Part shown: one piece after another, positions 1 to 8,598 of the stretch
Numbering within the stretch: the stretch's first letter is position 1
How the letters are laid out: every line of letters begins with the position of its first letter
NCBI RefSeq assembly: GCF_017876545.1
Contig: NZ_JAGIOD010000001.1
Location: 1,984,001 to 2,048,000, forward strand
Source of the DNA: Brachybacterium sacelli
Lineage (GTDB): Bacteria; Actinomycetota; Actinomycetes; Actinomycetales; Dermabacteraceae
Direction of reading: 5' to 3'
DNA: 64,000 nucleotides
The notes under the pieces: generated by a model
Databases searched by the model: none
Told to the model about the DNA's origin: nothing
What the model saw: only the letters and a program-made list of their open reading frames with translations
Made by a program: the position numbers and the translations under genes

Positions 1-1119
1 GAGCTCGGCGGGGACAGCGCCCGTGCGGTCTACCGGGACCTGCTGCGCTTCGGCCCCCGCTCGCGCAGCGCGCTGACCACCCGGCTGGGACTCTCGGCCC
101 CGACGGTCACCCGAGTCACCCGCGACCTGCTCGACGCCGGCCGCCTGCACCAGCTCGGGGCCGTCGTGCGCGCCAAGGGCCGCCCCCACGAACCGCTGGA
201 CATCGAGGAGAACCTCGGGCCCCGGTTCATCGGGGTGAAGGTGACCGCCGACGACGTCCACGCCGTGGTCACCACCGTGCGCGGCAACGTCCTCGAGGAA
301 CTGGTGCTGCCGCTCGAGGACACCTCGCCCGCCTCTGTCGTCGACACCATCCTCGCGCCGGTCGAGGCGCTCGTCGAGGCGCATCCGCGTCTCGCGGGCG
401 TCGGCGTGAGCCTCGGCGGTCCGGTCGCACAGCGGCGCGTCGTGCTCTCGTCCTATCTGCTCGGGTGGACCACGCAGTTCGACCTCGCCACCGCGCTCGA
501 GGCCCGCCTCGACCTTCCCGTGGTGGTGGAGAACGACCTGGTCGCCATGGTCAACGGGCTGCACTGGTTCGGCATCGGCCGGTCCTACGGCTCCTTCGCC
601 GTGCTCACCGTCGGCGCCGGGATCGGGGCCAGCACCGTGATCGACGGGCGACTGGTCGAGGGCCGCCACCATGTCGCGGGCCTCACCGGGCGTCAGAGCA
701 TCGGCCAACGGGCCGACGGCACGCCGCTGCCGCTGCGGGACGTGGCGAGCACCGATTCGATCGTGCGCCGTGCCCGCGCCACCTCGGCGCTCGCCGCCGA
801 CGAGGGCATCGAGGACCTCACCCGACGGGCAGCGGCAGGGGAGCGCGCGGCGCTCGAGGTGGCCGAGGAGCTCGCCCGTTCGCTCGCCGCCGCCGCTGCC
901 GGCCTGGTCGCGATCGTGGACCCCGAGGCGATCGTGCTCGGCGGGGAGAACGTGGACCTGGTGCGTGCTGCCGGCCCCGTCTTCGAGCAGACCCTGCGCG
1001 GTGCCGTCGCCGCGGCCCAGCAGGACCTCGTGGTGCGGGTGCTCAGCGGCGACTTCGACGAATGGGCCCGGGGCGCAGCCGTCATCGCCATCCAGGAGTT
1101 CGTCGGGGTCGGCTCCTAG
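1..1119 (+). CDS. ROK-family transcriptional regulator (5' end cut by window)
   Basis: The frame is open from base 1, so the true start lies outside the window; 372 residues are visible. The first ~50 visible residues look like a winged helix-turn-helix (RSALTTRLGLSAPTVTRVTR), followed by a ROK/actin-like ATPase fold with GVGVSLGGPV and VVVENDLVAMVNG. The CxCGxxGC zinc motif of ROK sugar kinases is not seen, and with the N-terminal HTH this argues for a repressor rather than a kinase. It ends 24 bp from the convergent alpha-galactoside operon, so it is probably that operon's regulator, responding to a sugar or sugar phosphate. The regulated sugar is inferred from the neighbours only. Confidence 0.88.
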   Translation, partial: ELGGDSARAVYRDLLRFGPRSRSALTTRLGLSAPTVTRVTRDLLDAGRLHQLGAVVRAKGRPHEPLDIEENLGPRFIGVKVTADDVHAVVTTVRGNVLEELVLPLEDTSPASVVDTILAPVEALVEAHPRLAGVGVSLGGPVAQRRVVLSSYLLGWTTQFDLATALEARLDLPVVVENDLVAMVNGLHWFGIGRSYGSFAVLTVGAGIGASTVIDGRLVEGRHHVAGLTGRQSIGQRADGTPLPLRDVASTDSIVRRARATSALAADEGIEDLTRRAAAGERAALEVAEELARSLAAAAAGLVAIVDPEAIVLGGENVDLVRAAGPVFEQTLRGAVAAAQQDLVVRVLSGDFDEWARGAAVIAIQEFVGVGS

Positions 1120-1143
1120 GACCCGACCCCGAGCCCGCGCTCC

Positions 1144-2550
1144 TCACTCGAACAGGGCATTGACCCGCTCGTTGTACGAGGCGAAGTCCGCCCCGTCGAT
1201 CTGCCGCATCCAGCACTGGTCGAATGCAGGCTGCATGATCGGCATGATCGAGGCGGAGTTCTCCACCAGCGGGTACAGCCCGGTCTCCCCGTTGGCCACC
1301 CTCTCGGTGAACGGCGTGACGTCCAGGCCCTCCGCGGCGTACGCGTCGATCGCGGCCTGCGTGCCCACGTCGGTCGCAGGGAAGAACGGTGCGCGCTCGC
1401 CGATCATCTGCTGGGCCTCATCGGAGGCGAGGAAGGCGATCAGCCGCGCCGCCTCCTCCTTGCGCTCCGACTGGGCGGAGATCGAGTCGCCCAGACCGTT
1501 GAACATCGAGACCGGGTGCCCGACGGGGCCCGCGGGCAGCGGGGCGATGCCCAGGTCCATGCCCTCCATGTTGTCGAACGTCGTGATCATCCACGAGCCC
1601 GCCAGCGCCAGCGCCGCCTTCCCGGTCTGCAGCTGGGTCTGCGTCGGGCTGGAGTCCCCGAACATGCCGAAGGGAGGGAAGAAGCCCTTGTCGACCAGAC
1701 CGAAGTACCAGTCCATGGTGGCGGCGAACCGCTCCTCGTCATAGGTGAAGTGCGTGCCCCAGGTCTCCGCATCGGTGAAGGTCCACCCGGTCGACAGCGC
1801 GAAGGGGGACCAACTGGTCTGTCCCGTGTAGTCGATGCCGGAGTCGGCGGCCATGCCGTAGCGGGCCACGTTCTTCGGGTCGAAGCCCTCCTGGTCGCCG
1901 CGCACCCCGTTCGCATCCAGGGTCAGGCGGGCCAGGATCTTCTCGAAACTGCCGCCGTCCTGCGGGTTCCAGTCCAGGCCCTCGAGGTCCTCGGGGGCCA
2001 GGCCCTCCTCCTCGAGCAGGGCCCGGTCGAACATCACCGCGATGGTGTCGTAGTCCTTGGGCAGGCCGTAGCGCTTGCCGTCCGGGCCGGTCCACAGCTC
2101 CTGCAGGCCCTCCTGGAAGCGCTCCGCCGGGATCTCGTCGAGCGCACCCAGACCGTCCAGCGGGGAGATCACCCCGAGGTCGAGGAACTCCGGGTAGCGC
2201 GCGAGGTGGTCGGCGAAGGCGTCCGGCCCGGCCTCCGCCACGAAGCTCGCCGTCAGCTTCGTCCAGTAGTCGTCGAAACCCAGCTGGGTGACCCGCACGA
2301 AGATGTCCGGGTTCTGTTCCATGAACAGATCGATGGCGGCGGAGTAGGCGGGCAGCTGGTTCGCGTCCCACATCCAGTACTCGATCGTGGTCGCGCCGGC
2401 CGGGGCGGCGGAGGTTCCGCACGAGCCCAGGGTCGCGGCCCCGGCGGCGCCGGCGGCCAGGGCCGCGGAACCCTGCAGCAGGCGACGTCGGGACAGTGCA
2501 GAGGCTCGTGCCGTGGACGGTGCGGTGGGTGCGTGTCGTCGGATGTGCAT
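1144..2550 (-). CDS. Sugar ABC transporter substrate-binding lipoprotein
   Basis: 468 residues. The N-terminus has a twin-arginine motif (SRRRLLQGSAALAAG) and ends in a lipobox (LGSC), so it is probably a Tat-exported lipoprotein on the outer face of the membrane. The body resembles family 1 extracellular solute-binding proteins (VRVTQLGFDDYWTKL; FNGLGDSISAQS). The start at 2550 is preceded by GAGG at good spacing and lies 8 bp after the upstream permease stop; upstream in-frame starts lie inside that permease. It is the last gene of the operon, an unusual place for a binding protein. Likely ligand: an alpha-galactoside such as melibiose or raffinose, inferred from the co-transcribed alpha-galactosidase. 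Confidence 0.9.
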   Translation of the reverse strand: MHIRRHAPTAPSTARASALSRRRLLQGSAALAAGAAGAATLGSCGTSAAPAGATTIEYWMWDANQLPAYSAAIDLFMEQNPDIFVRVTQLGFDDYWTKLTASFVAEAGPDAFADHLARYPEFLDLGVISPLDGLGALDEIPAERFQEGLQELWTGPDGKRYGLPKDYDTIAVMFDRALLEEEGLAPEDLEGLDWNPQDGGSFEKILARLTLDANGVRGDQEGFDPKNVARYGMAADSGIDYTGQTSWSPFALSTGWTFTDAETWGTHFTYDEERFAATMDWYFGLVDKGFFPPFGMFGDSSPTQTQLQTGKAALALAGSWMITTFDNMEGMDLGIAPLPAGPVGHPVSMFNGLGDSISAQSERKEEAARLIAFLASDEAQQMIGERAPFFPATDVGTQAAIDAYAAEGLDVTPFTERVANGETGLYPLVENSASIMPIMQPAFDQCWMRQIDGADFASYNERVNALFE

Positions 2551-2558
2551 GGCTGACC

Positions 2559-3497
2559 TCACTTGATCCCGCTGAAGCCGATGGAGTTGACGATCTTCTT
2601 CGCGAACAGCGCGAAGAGGATCAGCATGGGGGCGGCCGCGACCAGGGTGGCGGCCATCAGGCCCGACCAGTCGGGGCCGGTGCCCGGGGACTGGGCGCGG
2701 AAGACGCCGAGCGCGACCGTGAGCACCCGCGACTGGTCGGTGTAGGAGACCATCAACGACCAGAAGTACTCGTTCCATGCGGTCATGTACGTCAGCAGCG
2801 CGAGCGTGGCCAGCGGGGCGCTGGACATCGGCAGGATCAGGGTGAAGAACACCCGCGACTTGCTCGCGCCATCGATCAGCGCCGCCTCCTCCACCTCCCG
2901 GGAGATGTTGTTGAAGAACTGGCGCAGGAAGAAGATCGCGAAGCTCGAGATGAACAGCGTCGGCAGCATGATGCCCAGCAGCGTGTCCACCAGTCCCAGG
3001 TTCTTGATCAGGATGAAGTTGGGCAGCAGCGTGAAGATCTGCGGGATCATCAGCGAGCCCAGGAAGATCATGAACACCGTCTCGCGCCCCCGCCAGCGCA
3101 GGCGCGAGAACGCGTAGGCGGCCATCGCGCAGGAGAAGGTCTGCACGACCGTGATGCAGGTCGCGACGATCACGGAGTTCAGCAGGTAGCGCCAGAAGTT
3201 GATGGAGGCGCCCGAGCCGCCCTGGGAGATCGCGGTCTCGACGTCCTGCAGACCGAAGACCCGCTCGAAGCCGCCGGTGTTCAACCCCACCGGCAGCAGG
3301 CTGCCGGGATCGGTGGCCAGGGCGTTGTTGCTGGACAGTGCCGTGCGCAGCATCCAGTAGAAGGGGAACAGGGTGATCAGCAGGAAGATCACCATCACGA
3401 TCCAGGCCGCGATCTTCCCCCAGGGGACGGCGCGGCGCGGACGCCGGATCTCGGGCCGCTGCGTGGTGTCGGCGACGGGCTGCGTCGTGGTGGTCAT
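2559..3497 (-). CDS. Sugar ABC transporter permease (MalG-type)
   Basis: 312 residues with about six hydrophobic segments, from AAWIVMVIFLLITLFPFYWM to LVAAAPMLILFALFAKKIV. The EAA loop that contacts the ATPase reads EEAALIDGASKSRVFFTLILP. The start at 3497 has GGAGAGGG upstream and lies 14 bp after the partner permease stop. It forms the membrane channel with the MalF-type partner. No ATPase gene is present in the operon; actinobacteria often share one general ATPase (MsiK/MalK type) encoded elsewhere, and I infer that here. Confidence 0.93.
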   Translation of the reverse strand: MTTTTQPVADTTQRPEIRRPRRAVPWGKIAAWIVMVIFLLITLFPFYWMLRTALSSNNALATDPGSLLPVGLNTGGFERVFGLQDVETAISQGGSGASINFWRYLLNSVIVATCITVVQTFSCAMAAYAFSRLRWRGRETVFMIFLGSLMIPQIFTLLPNFILIKNLGLVDTLLGIMLPTLFISSFAIFFLRQFFNNISREVEEAALIDGASKSRVFFTLILPMSSAPLATLALLTYMTAWNEYFWSLMVSYTDQSRVLTVALGVFRAQSPGTGPDWSGLMAATLVAAAPMLILFALFAKKIVNSIGFSGIK

Positions 3498-3511
3498 GGT
3501 GCCCTCTCCCC

Positions 3512-4426
3512 TCAGTCCAGGTCCGACTTGCCGGCGTCGGTCATCCAGTACTGCGCGAACGTGATGACCATGAGGATCAGCAGCAGCGCGACCGACAGCG
3601 CCGAGGCGTAGCCGAACTGGTACTGCCCGAAGGCGTTCTCGTAGATGTACATCTGCAGCACCTTCGAGGCGTCGGCCGGGCCGCCCTGGGTGGTCACCGA
3701 GACCGTGTCGAACACCTGGAAGGAGCCGATGATCGTCATGATCAGCACCAGCGCCAGGATCGGACGCAGCAGCGGCAGGGTGATCCGACGGAACATCGCG
3801 ATCTCCCCGGCCCCCTCGGTGCGGGCCGCCTCGTAGAGGAAGGCGGGGATGGACTGCAGTCCCGCGAACAGCAGCAGCGCCGTGTACCCCATGTGGCGCC
3901 ACACGTTGACCAGCGCGACCGTCGGGATCACCCAGGTCTCGTTGGCCCAGAAGGCGATCGGGTCGAAACCGATCCACTGCAGGAAGATGTTGAACACGCC
4001 GAGCTGCGTGTCCAAGATCCACAGGAACACGATCGCGGCCACCACATTGGAGACCAGGTACGGGGCCAGCACCAGCGAGCGCAGGACGGTGGACTGGGTC
4101 AGACGCTGCATGAGCACCGCGATCACCAGGGCCACCACCGTCTGCACGCCGATGTTGATCAGGACGTACAGGACCGTCACCTTCAGCGAGGTCCAGAAGG
4201 TCGGGTCGGCCAGCAGCTTCTGGTAGTTGGCCAGGCCCACCCACTGGGGCGGGGTGAGCGTGGTGTACTCCGTGAAGGAGTAGTAGAGGCCGGTCAGCAG
4301 CGGCCACACCAGGAACACCAGGAGGCCGACCGAGGCGGGCGCGATGAACAGCAGCGCCAGCTTCGTGTCGTCCTTCCGTCGGCGTCGGGTCGGGGCCGAC
4401 CGCGTCGACGTCGTCGCGGTGGACAT
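3512..4426 (-). CDS. Sugar ABC transporter permease (MalF-type)
   Basis: 304 residues; a basic cytoplasmic N-terminus (APTRRRRKDDTK) precedes six likely membrane helices. The EAA loop is YEAARTEGAGEIAMFRRITLP. The start at 4426 follows AAGAAGGTAGCC, a good ribosome site, and the stop lies 14 bp before the MalG-type gene. It pairs with that permease in an importer of the CUT1 sugar class. The 64 bp separating it from the alpha-galactosidase stop suggest one transcript. Confidence 0.93.
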   Translation of the reverse strand: MSTATTSTRSAPTRRRRKDDTKLALLFIAPASVGLLVFLVWPLLTGLYYSFTEYTTLTPPQWVGLANYQKLLADPTFWTSLKVTVLYVLINIGVQTVVALVIAVLMQRLTQSTVLRSLVLAPYLVSNVVAAIVFLWILDTQLGVFNIFLQWIGFDPIAFWANETWVIPTVALVNVWRHMGYTALLLFAGLQSIPAFLYEAARTEGAGEIAMFRRITLPLLRPILALVLIMTIIGSFQVFDTVSVTTQGGPADASKVLQMYIYENAFGQYQFGYASALSVALLLILMVITFAQYWMTDAGKSDLD

Positions 4427-4490
4427 GGCTACCTTCTTTCCATCGGACGGAGCCGGACCACCCGGCGCCGTGCGTGCGGGGCGCGGGAGA

Positions 4491-6761
4491 TCAGGAGATT
4501 CCGACGCGGGTGATGTCGAACAGGAGGGCCTGCTCGGGATCGAGGAGGGGAGCGGCCAGACCGGAGCGGGTCAGGACCGTGCCGGGGACGAGGGCGCCGC
4601 CGTCGGCAGCGGCCTGTTCGGCCAACTGCATCCAGCGCGGCGGGACGAGACTGGAGGTACGGGCCCGCGACGGCAGCGGCAGGATGCGGTAGGTGGCCTC
4701 GGGGTCGAGGCCGGGGAAGCGGAGCCGATCGTGCTGGGAACGATCCGAACGGCCGACGGCGGCGAGCGTGAACAGGGCGCGCTCGCGCTGCGGGGAGACC
4801 ACTCCGTGCAGCCACAGCGGGCTGTCGCCGCGGTCGGCCCGCACCAGGTCACCGGTGAACAACAGCTCGCGCCGGGCCCGGTAGAGCTCGATCCAGCGCT
4901 GCAGGGAGGCGAGCTCCTCCTCGCTCGCCTGCGTGAGGTCCCACTCGATGCCGAGGTGCCCGAACAGGGCCGTCGCGGCACGGAAATCGAGGGTGTGCAG
5001 GCGGCCGGTGGCGTGCGAGGCGCCGGAGGCGATGTGGCTGCCCATGAGCTCGAGCGGGATCAGCTGCGCGGTCCAGCGGTTCATCTGCTGGCGCTCCAGG
5101 GGATCGATGCAGTCCGAGACCCACACCCGGTCGGTGCGCTCGAGCACTCCGAGGTCGACGCGGGCGCCGCCCGAGGAGCAGGACTCGATTTCGAGCCCGG
5201 GATGGGCGGCCTTCAGCGCGTCCATCAGGGCGTAGGCGGCCAGGGTCTGGGCGTGGACTGCGGCGCGACCGGTGCCGCGGGTGGCGGCTTCGAGCAGGTC
5301 GCGGTTGTGATCCCACTTGAGGTAGCCGATCTCGTACTCCTCCAGCAGTGCGCTCATCTGGCCCAGCACGTGGGCGAACGCCTCCGGGATCGACAGGTTC
5401 AGCACCTGCTGGTGGCGGGAGGGCAACGGCATGCGGTCCGGGGACGGGGCCATGATCCATTCCGGGTGGGCGCGAGCCACGTCGGAGTCCTCGTTGACCA
5501 TCTCGGGCTCGAACCACAGGCCGAACTCCATGCCGTGGCCGGTGACGTGGTCGACCAAGGGGCCCAGGCCGTCGGGCCAGACGTCGGCGGAGACCACCCA
5601 GTCGCCCAGCCCCGAGGTGTCGTCGCGCCGGGAGCCGAACCAGCCGTCGTCGAGCACGAACCGCTCCACGCCGAGAGCGGCTGCGCGGTCGGCGAGCTCG
5701 GTGAGCCGTGCGAGGTCGTGGTCGAAATAGACGGCCTCCCACACGTTCAAGGTCACCGGGCGCGCCGTGTCCACGTGGTGCGCGCGCGAACGCAGGTGGC
5801 GATGGAAGCGGGAGGCCACCGCGTCGAGCCCGTCACCGTAGGAGCCGTGGAGCCACGGGCCGACGTACTCCTCACCGGGATCCAGCACCAGCTCACCGGG
5901 AAGCAGCAGCTCGCCGCCGCCGAGCACGCGGGTGCCGGTGCTGATCTGCTCGGCGACGTGACGATGGTTGCCGGAGAACGCGGTGTGCACCGCCCACACC
6001 TCGCCGCGTCGGAATCCGAAGCCGGGCCGTCCGGCATGCAGCAGGTGCGCGGCGTCGGGCCCGGTGCGGCCACGGCGGTTCTCGCGCAGATGGGTGCCGA
6101 CGGTGAACTGCCTGCGCTGCGGCGTGCGTTCCTTGCCCCAGCGGCCCGCGAAGTCGAGCAGCTCCTCGGCGTCCCCCGGCACCGGCACGGTCACGGTGAG
6201 CTCCTCGAGCGTGTACGCCGTGGTGGCGGTGTTGGTGAGGCTCGCGCGCTGGCGCAGCAGTCCGGTGGGGAGCAGCTCGACCTCGAGCACGACGGCGAGA
6301 CCGAGTTCCGCGTCGGCGAGGTCGAAGCGCACCAGGGCGGCGCCGGTCTCCGTGTGCGCGGCGGTCAGCGGGTGACCGTCGAGCGTGATCTCGTGGGTGA
6401 CCAGGCGCGGCGACCAGCCGGTGCCGTCGGGCCGTGAGCCGGTCAGGCCCTGCCGGCCGATCCAGCCGTCGGACTGCTGGGGGATGATCCCGACCCGCAG
6501 CGGGACGTCGACCGCGTTGTGGGGGACCGGCTCGATGCTCGCCGCGACGAGCGCGTCCAGGCCCGCCGCGCCGAGGGCGCCGAGCTCCGCGCCCCAGTGC
6601 ACCAGGGCCGGGCAGCGGCCGTCGGTGACGTCGAGGACCGCCGAGACCCCGGAGGCGCTGAGGTGCAGGCGCTGGCTGGCTCCCGGTGCGGGGGCGGTCA
6701 CGGCGATGCCGGCGGCGTCAGCGGTGCCGACGGTGTCGGCAGAGGGCCGGCGTGGGGACAT
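4491..6761 (-). CDS. Alpha-galactosidase, glycoside hydrolase family 36
   Basis: 756 residues, full length for bacterial GH36. It hydrolyses terminal alpha-1,6-galactose from melibiose, raffinose or stachyose. An N-terminal beta-sandwich (~1-330) precedes the TIM barrel, which carries FVLDDGWFGSRRDD, the nucleophile in YLKWDHNRDL (Asp484) and the acid/base in SDCIDP (Asp550); both spacings match the family. No signal peptide is seen, so substrate is split in the cytoplasm after ABC uptake. First gene of the operon; the start at 6761 has GGAGGT 5 bp upstream and sits ~85 nt below a repeat-containing promoter/operator. Confidence 0.96.
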   Translation of the reverse strand: MSPRRPSADTVGTADAAGIAVTAPAPGASQRLHLSASGVSAVLDVTDGRCPALVHWGAELGALGAAGLDALVAASIEPVPHNAVDVPLRVGIIPQQSDGWIGRQGLTGSRPDGTGWSPRLVTHEITLDGHPLTAAHTETGAALVRFDLADAELGLAVVLEVELLPTGLLRQRASLTNTATTAYTLEELTVTVPVPGDAEELLDFAGRWGKERTPQRRQFTVGTHLRENRRGRTGPDAAHLLHAGRPGFGFRRGEVWAVHTAFSGNHRHVAEQISTGTRVLGGGELLLPGELVLDPGEEYVGPWLHGSYGDGLDAVASRFHRHLRSRAHHVDTARPVTLNVWEAVYFDHDLARLTELADRAAALGVERFVLDDGWFGSRRDDTSGLGDWVVSADVWPDGLGPLVDHVTGHGMEFGLWFEPEMVNEDSDVARAHPEWIMAPSPDRMPLPSRHQQVLNLSIPEAFAHVLGQMSALLEEYEIGYLKWDHNRDLLEAATRGTGRAAVHAQTLAAYALMDALKAAHPGLEIESCSSGGARVDLGVLERTDRVWVSDCIDPLERQQMNRWTAQLIPLELMGSHIASGASHATGRLHTLDFRAATALFGHLGIEWDLTQASEEELASLQRWIELYRARRELLFTGDLVRADRGDSPLWLHGVVSPQRERALFTLAAVGRSDRSQHDRLRFPGLDPEATYRILPLPSRARTSSLVPPRWMQLAEQAAADGGALVPGTVLTRSGLAAPLLDPEQALLFDITRVGIS

Positions 6762-6843
6762 CTATGACCTCCGGGGCGGGACGGACGGAGCGGGTGGTGC
6801 CGGCGCGCGGCGAAGGAGCGTGTGCCGGCGGCCACTCCGCCGC

Positions 6844-6886
6844 GTTTAACTGAAACTATGAAACTAAAGGGTTGCGCGGACGTCAA
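6844..6886 (-). promoter_or_regulatory. Promoter and probable ROK operator of the alpha-galactoside operon
   Basis: On the minus strand a -35 box TTGACG (6886-6881) is followed 17 bp later by a weak -10 (TTTCAT). Overlapping the -10 and start region is an imperfect palindrome with TTTA...TAAA ends (6845-6868) that contains two exact head-to-tail copies of TAGTTTCA (6866-6859 and 6858-6851). AT-rich TTTAG/CTAAA half-sites are typical of ROK regulators. Its place over the promoter suits repression. That the ROK protein at the window start binds it is inference. Confidence 0.6.
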
Positions 6887-7102
6887 GGGGGTGTCGAGTC
6901 CCGGCGGGGGCCCGCCTCGCCCCCGCGCGGCCCGGCCCTGCCTCGGCCTCGCCCCACCCTCGCCTCGCCCCGATCCGGCCCTGCCTCGCACCTGACTCGA
7001 GGGCGCGGTCGCGTGCGTATCGCGGGCGCCGCACCGTGCATCCGGTCCGCGGCGCTACCCTGGCCCCCACCCTGATCAACACAGGAGAGCCAGGAGCGCC
7101 CG
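6887..7102. other. Gene-free stretch between alpha-galactosidase promoter and aminotransferase
   Basis: About 200 bp very rich in C on the plus strand, with repeated CCTCG and two copies of GGCCCTGCCTCG. No gene is seen. The last part must hold the promoter of the aminotransferase; I cannot pick out convincing -35/-10 boxes. A ribosome site (AGGAGCG) lies just before 7103. Confidence 0.4.
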
Positions 7103-8314
7103 ATGATCTTCACCCAATCCTCCAAACTGCGTGACGTCTGCTACGAGATCCGGGGACCCGTCCCCGCCGAAGCAGCGCGCATGGAGGCAGAGGGCCACCA
7201 GATCATCAAGCTGAACATCGGCAACCCGGCGCCGTTCGGCTTCGAGGCGCCTGACGAGATCCTCGTCGACATGATCCGGAACCTGCCCACCGCGCAGGGG
7301 TACTCCGACTCCAAGGGCATCCCGGCGGCCCGTCGCGCAGTCGCGCAGTACTACCAGACCCGGGACATGCCCGGCATCGACCTGGACGACGTCTACCTCG
7401 GCAACGGGGTCTCCGAGCTGATCCAGATGGTGTGCCAGGCGCTGGTCGACGACGGTGACGAAATGCTGGTCCCGCAGCCGGACTACCCGCTGTGGACGGC
7501 CTCGGTCTCCCTCGCCGGCGGTCGCGCCGTGCACTACCGCTGTGACGAGGAGTCCGAGTGGTGGCCCGACGTCACCGACATCGCCGACAGGATCACCGAG
7601 CGCACCAAGGCGATCGTGGTGATCAATCCCAACAATCCCACCGGCGCGGTCTACCCCGAGCACGTGCTGCGCGACATCGTCGAGGTCGCTCGCAAGCACG
7701 GCCTGATGATCCTGGCCGACGAGATCTACGACAAGATCCTCTACGACGATGCGGTCCACACCCCGATCGCTTCCCTCGCCCCCGATCTGCTGTCGATCAC
7801 CTTCAACGGGCTGTCCAAGGCGTACCGGGTGGCGGGCTTCCGGGCCGGCTGGATGGCGCTGTACGGCCCGAAGGACGACGCCACCAGCTTCATCGAGGGC
7901 CTGGACGTGCTCTCGAACATGCGCCTGTGCCCGAACGTGCCGGCCCAGCACGTGGTCGCGACGGCGCTGGGCGGATACCAGTCCGTCCATGAGCTGCTGC
8001 TGCCCGGCGGGCGCCTGCGCGAGCAGCGCGACGTCGCCTACGAAGGGCTCAGTGCGATCGACGGCGTCAGCGTGGTCAAGGCGAAGGGGGCGCTGTACAT
8101 GTTCCCGAAGCTCGATCGCGAGATGTACGCGATCGAGGACGACGAGCAGTTCGCCTATGACCTGCTGCGCTCCCAGAAGCTGCTGGTCACCCACGGCACC
8201 GGCTTCAATCTGGACACCCCGGACCACTTCCGCCTGGTCACGCTGCCCTCGGTCGAGTTGCTGGAGGACGCCGTGGACCGCATCGGCGACTACCTCGCCT
8301 CCATCCGACGCTGA
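7103..8314 (+). CDS. alaA: Alanine/aspartate-type aminotransferase (class I PLP)
   Basis: 403 residues, the usual length for AlaA-type glutamate-pyruvate aminotransferases, which make alanine from pyruvate with glutamate as donor. Seen: KLNIGNPAPFGFEAP near the N-terminus, the aspartate-binding loop VVINPNNPTGAVYP, and the PLP lysine in FNGLSKAYRVAG (Lys239). RAGWM follows as expected. The start has AGGAG 7 bp upstream. It is flanked by unrelated genes and is likely monocistronic. Assignment to alanine rather than aspartate rests on resemblance to actinobacterial AlaA proteins. Confidence 0.88.
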   Translation: MIFTQSSKLRDVCYEIRGPVPAEAARMEAEGHQIIKLNIGNPAPFGFEAPDEILVDMIRNLPTAQGYSDSKGIPAARRAVAQYYQTRDMPGIDLDDVYLGNGVSELIQMVCQALVDDGDEMLVPQPDYPLWTASVSLAGGRAVHYRCDEESEWWPDVTDIADRITERTKAIVVINPNNPTGAVYPEHVLRDIVEVARKHGLMILADEIYDKILYDDAVHTPIASLAPDLLSITFNGLSKAYRVAGFRAGWMALYGPKDDATSFIEGLDVLSNMRLCPNVPAQHVVATALGGYQSVHELLLPGGRLREQRDVAYEGLSAIDGVSVVKAKGALYMFPKLDREMYAIEDDEQFAYDLLRSQKLLVTHGTGFNLDTPDHFRLVTLPSVELLEDAVDRIGDYLASIRR

Positions 8315-8598
8315 GTGCGGAGGCCGCGGGCCGGGGCCGGGGCGCTCCGGCGCGGACGGGATGCCCTGCCCCTGTCGGGCGGCTCTCCGAGGCGCCACGC
8401 TGGCGGGCGCCACCCGTTCCCTCGATCCGGCGCACAGGTGATACGGATCGAGGGAATCGGCGCGCTGTCAGGACTGAGGTGAATTGGCGGGAAGCGTCGT
8501 GAGCGAGACCTCGGTACCTCTGTCCTCCACACGGGGCTCCCATCCACAGTGCAGGGGAGGAGGTTCACGGCGTCGAGCGCTGTTCCTAGCGTCGTCGT
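8315..8598. other. Gene-free stretch upstream of the DUF559 pseudogene
   Basis: 284 bp without a supportable gene. It contains the first copy of the GTTCCCTCGATCCG inverted repeat (8416-8457). The remainder is GC-rich and presumably holds the promoter of the DUF559 gene, not recognisable by eye. Confidence 0.4.
8417..8456. repeat. Inverted repeat, copy 1 of 2
   Basis: Perfect 13-bp arms TTCCCTCGATCCG (8417-8429) and CGGATCGAGGGAA (8444-8456) with a 14-bp spacer. It lies 102 bp after the aminotransferase stop. A near-identical copy lies at 9568-9607, and the match continues into the flanks (G before, TCGGCG after). It could be a terminator hairpin or a dispersed REP-like element; no T-run follows. 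Confidence 0.75.

Noticed and set aside
4344..6437. Open frame of 697 codons antisense to the alpha-galactosidase
   Set aside because: The opposite strand has intact GH36 catalytic motifs; this frame has none.
6901..7000. C-rich stretch resembling a short tandem repeat or CRISPR-like array
   Set aside because: The CCTCG repeats are irregular with no spacers; it is low-complexity GC-rich intergenic DNA.
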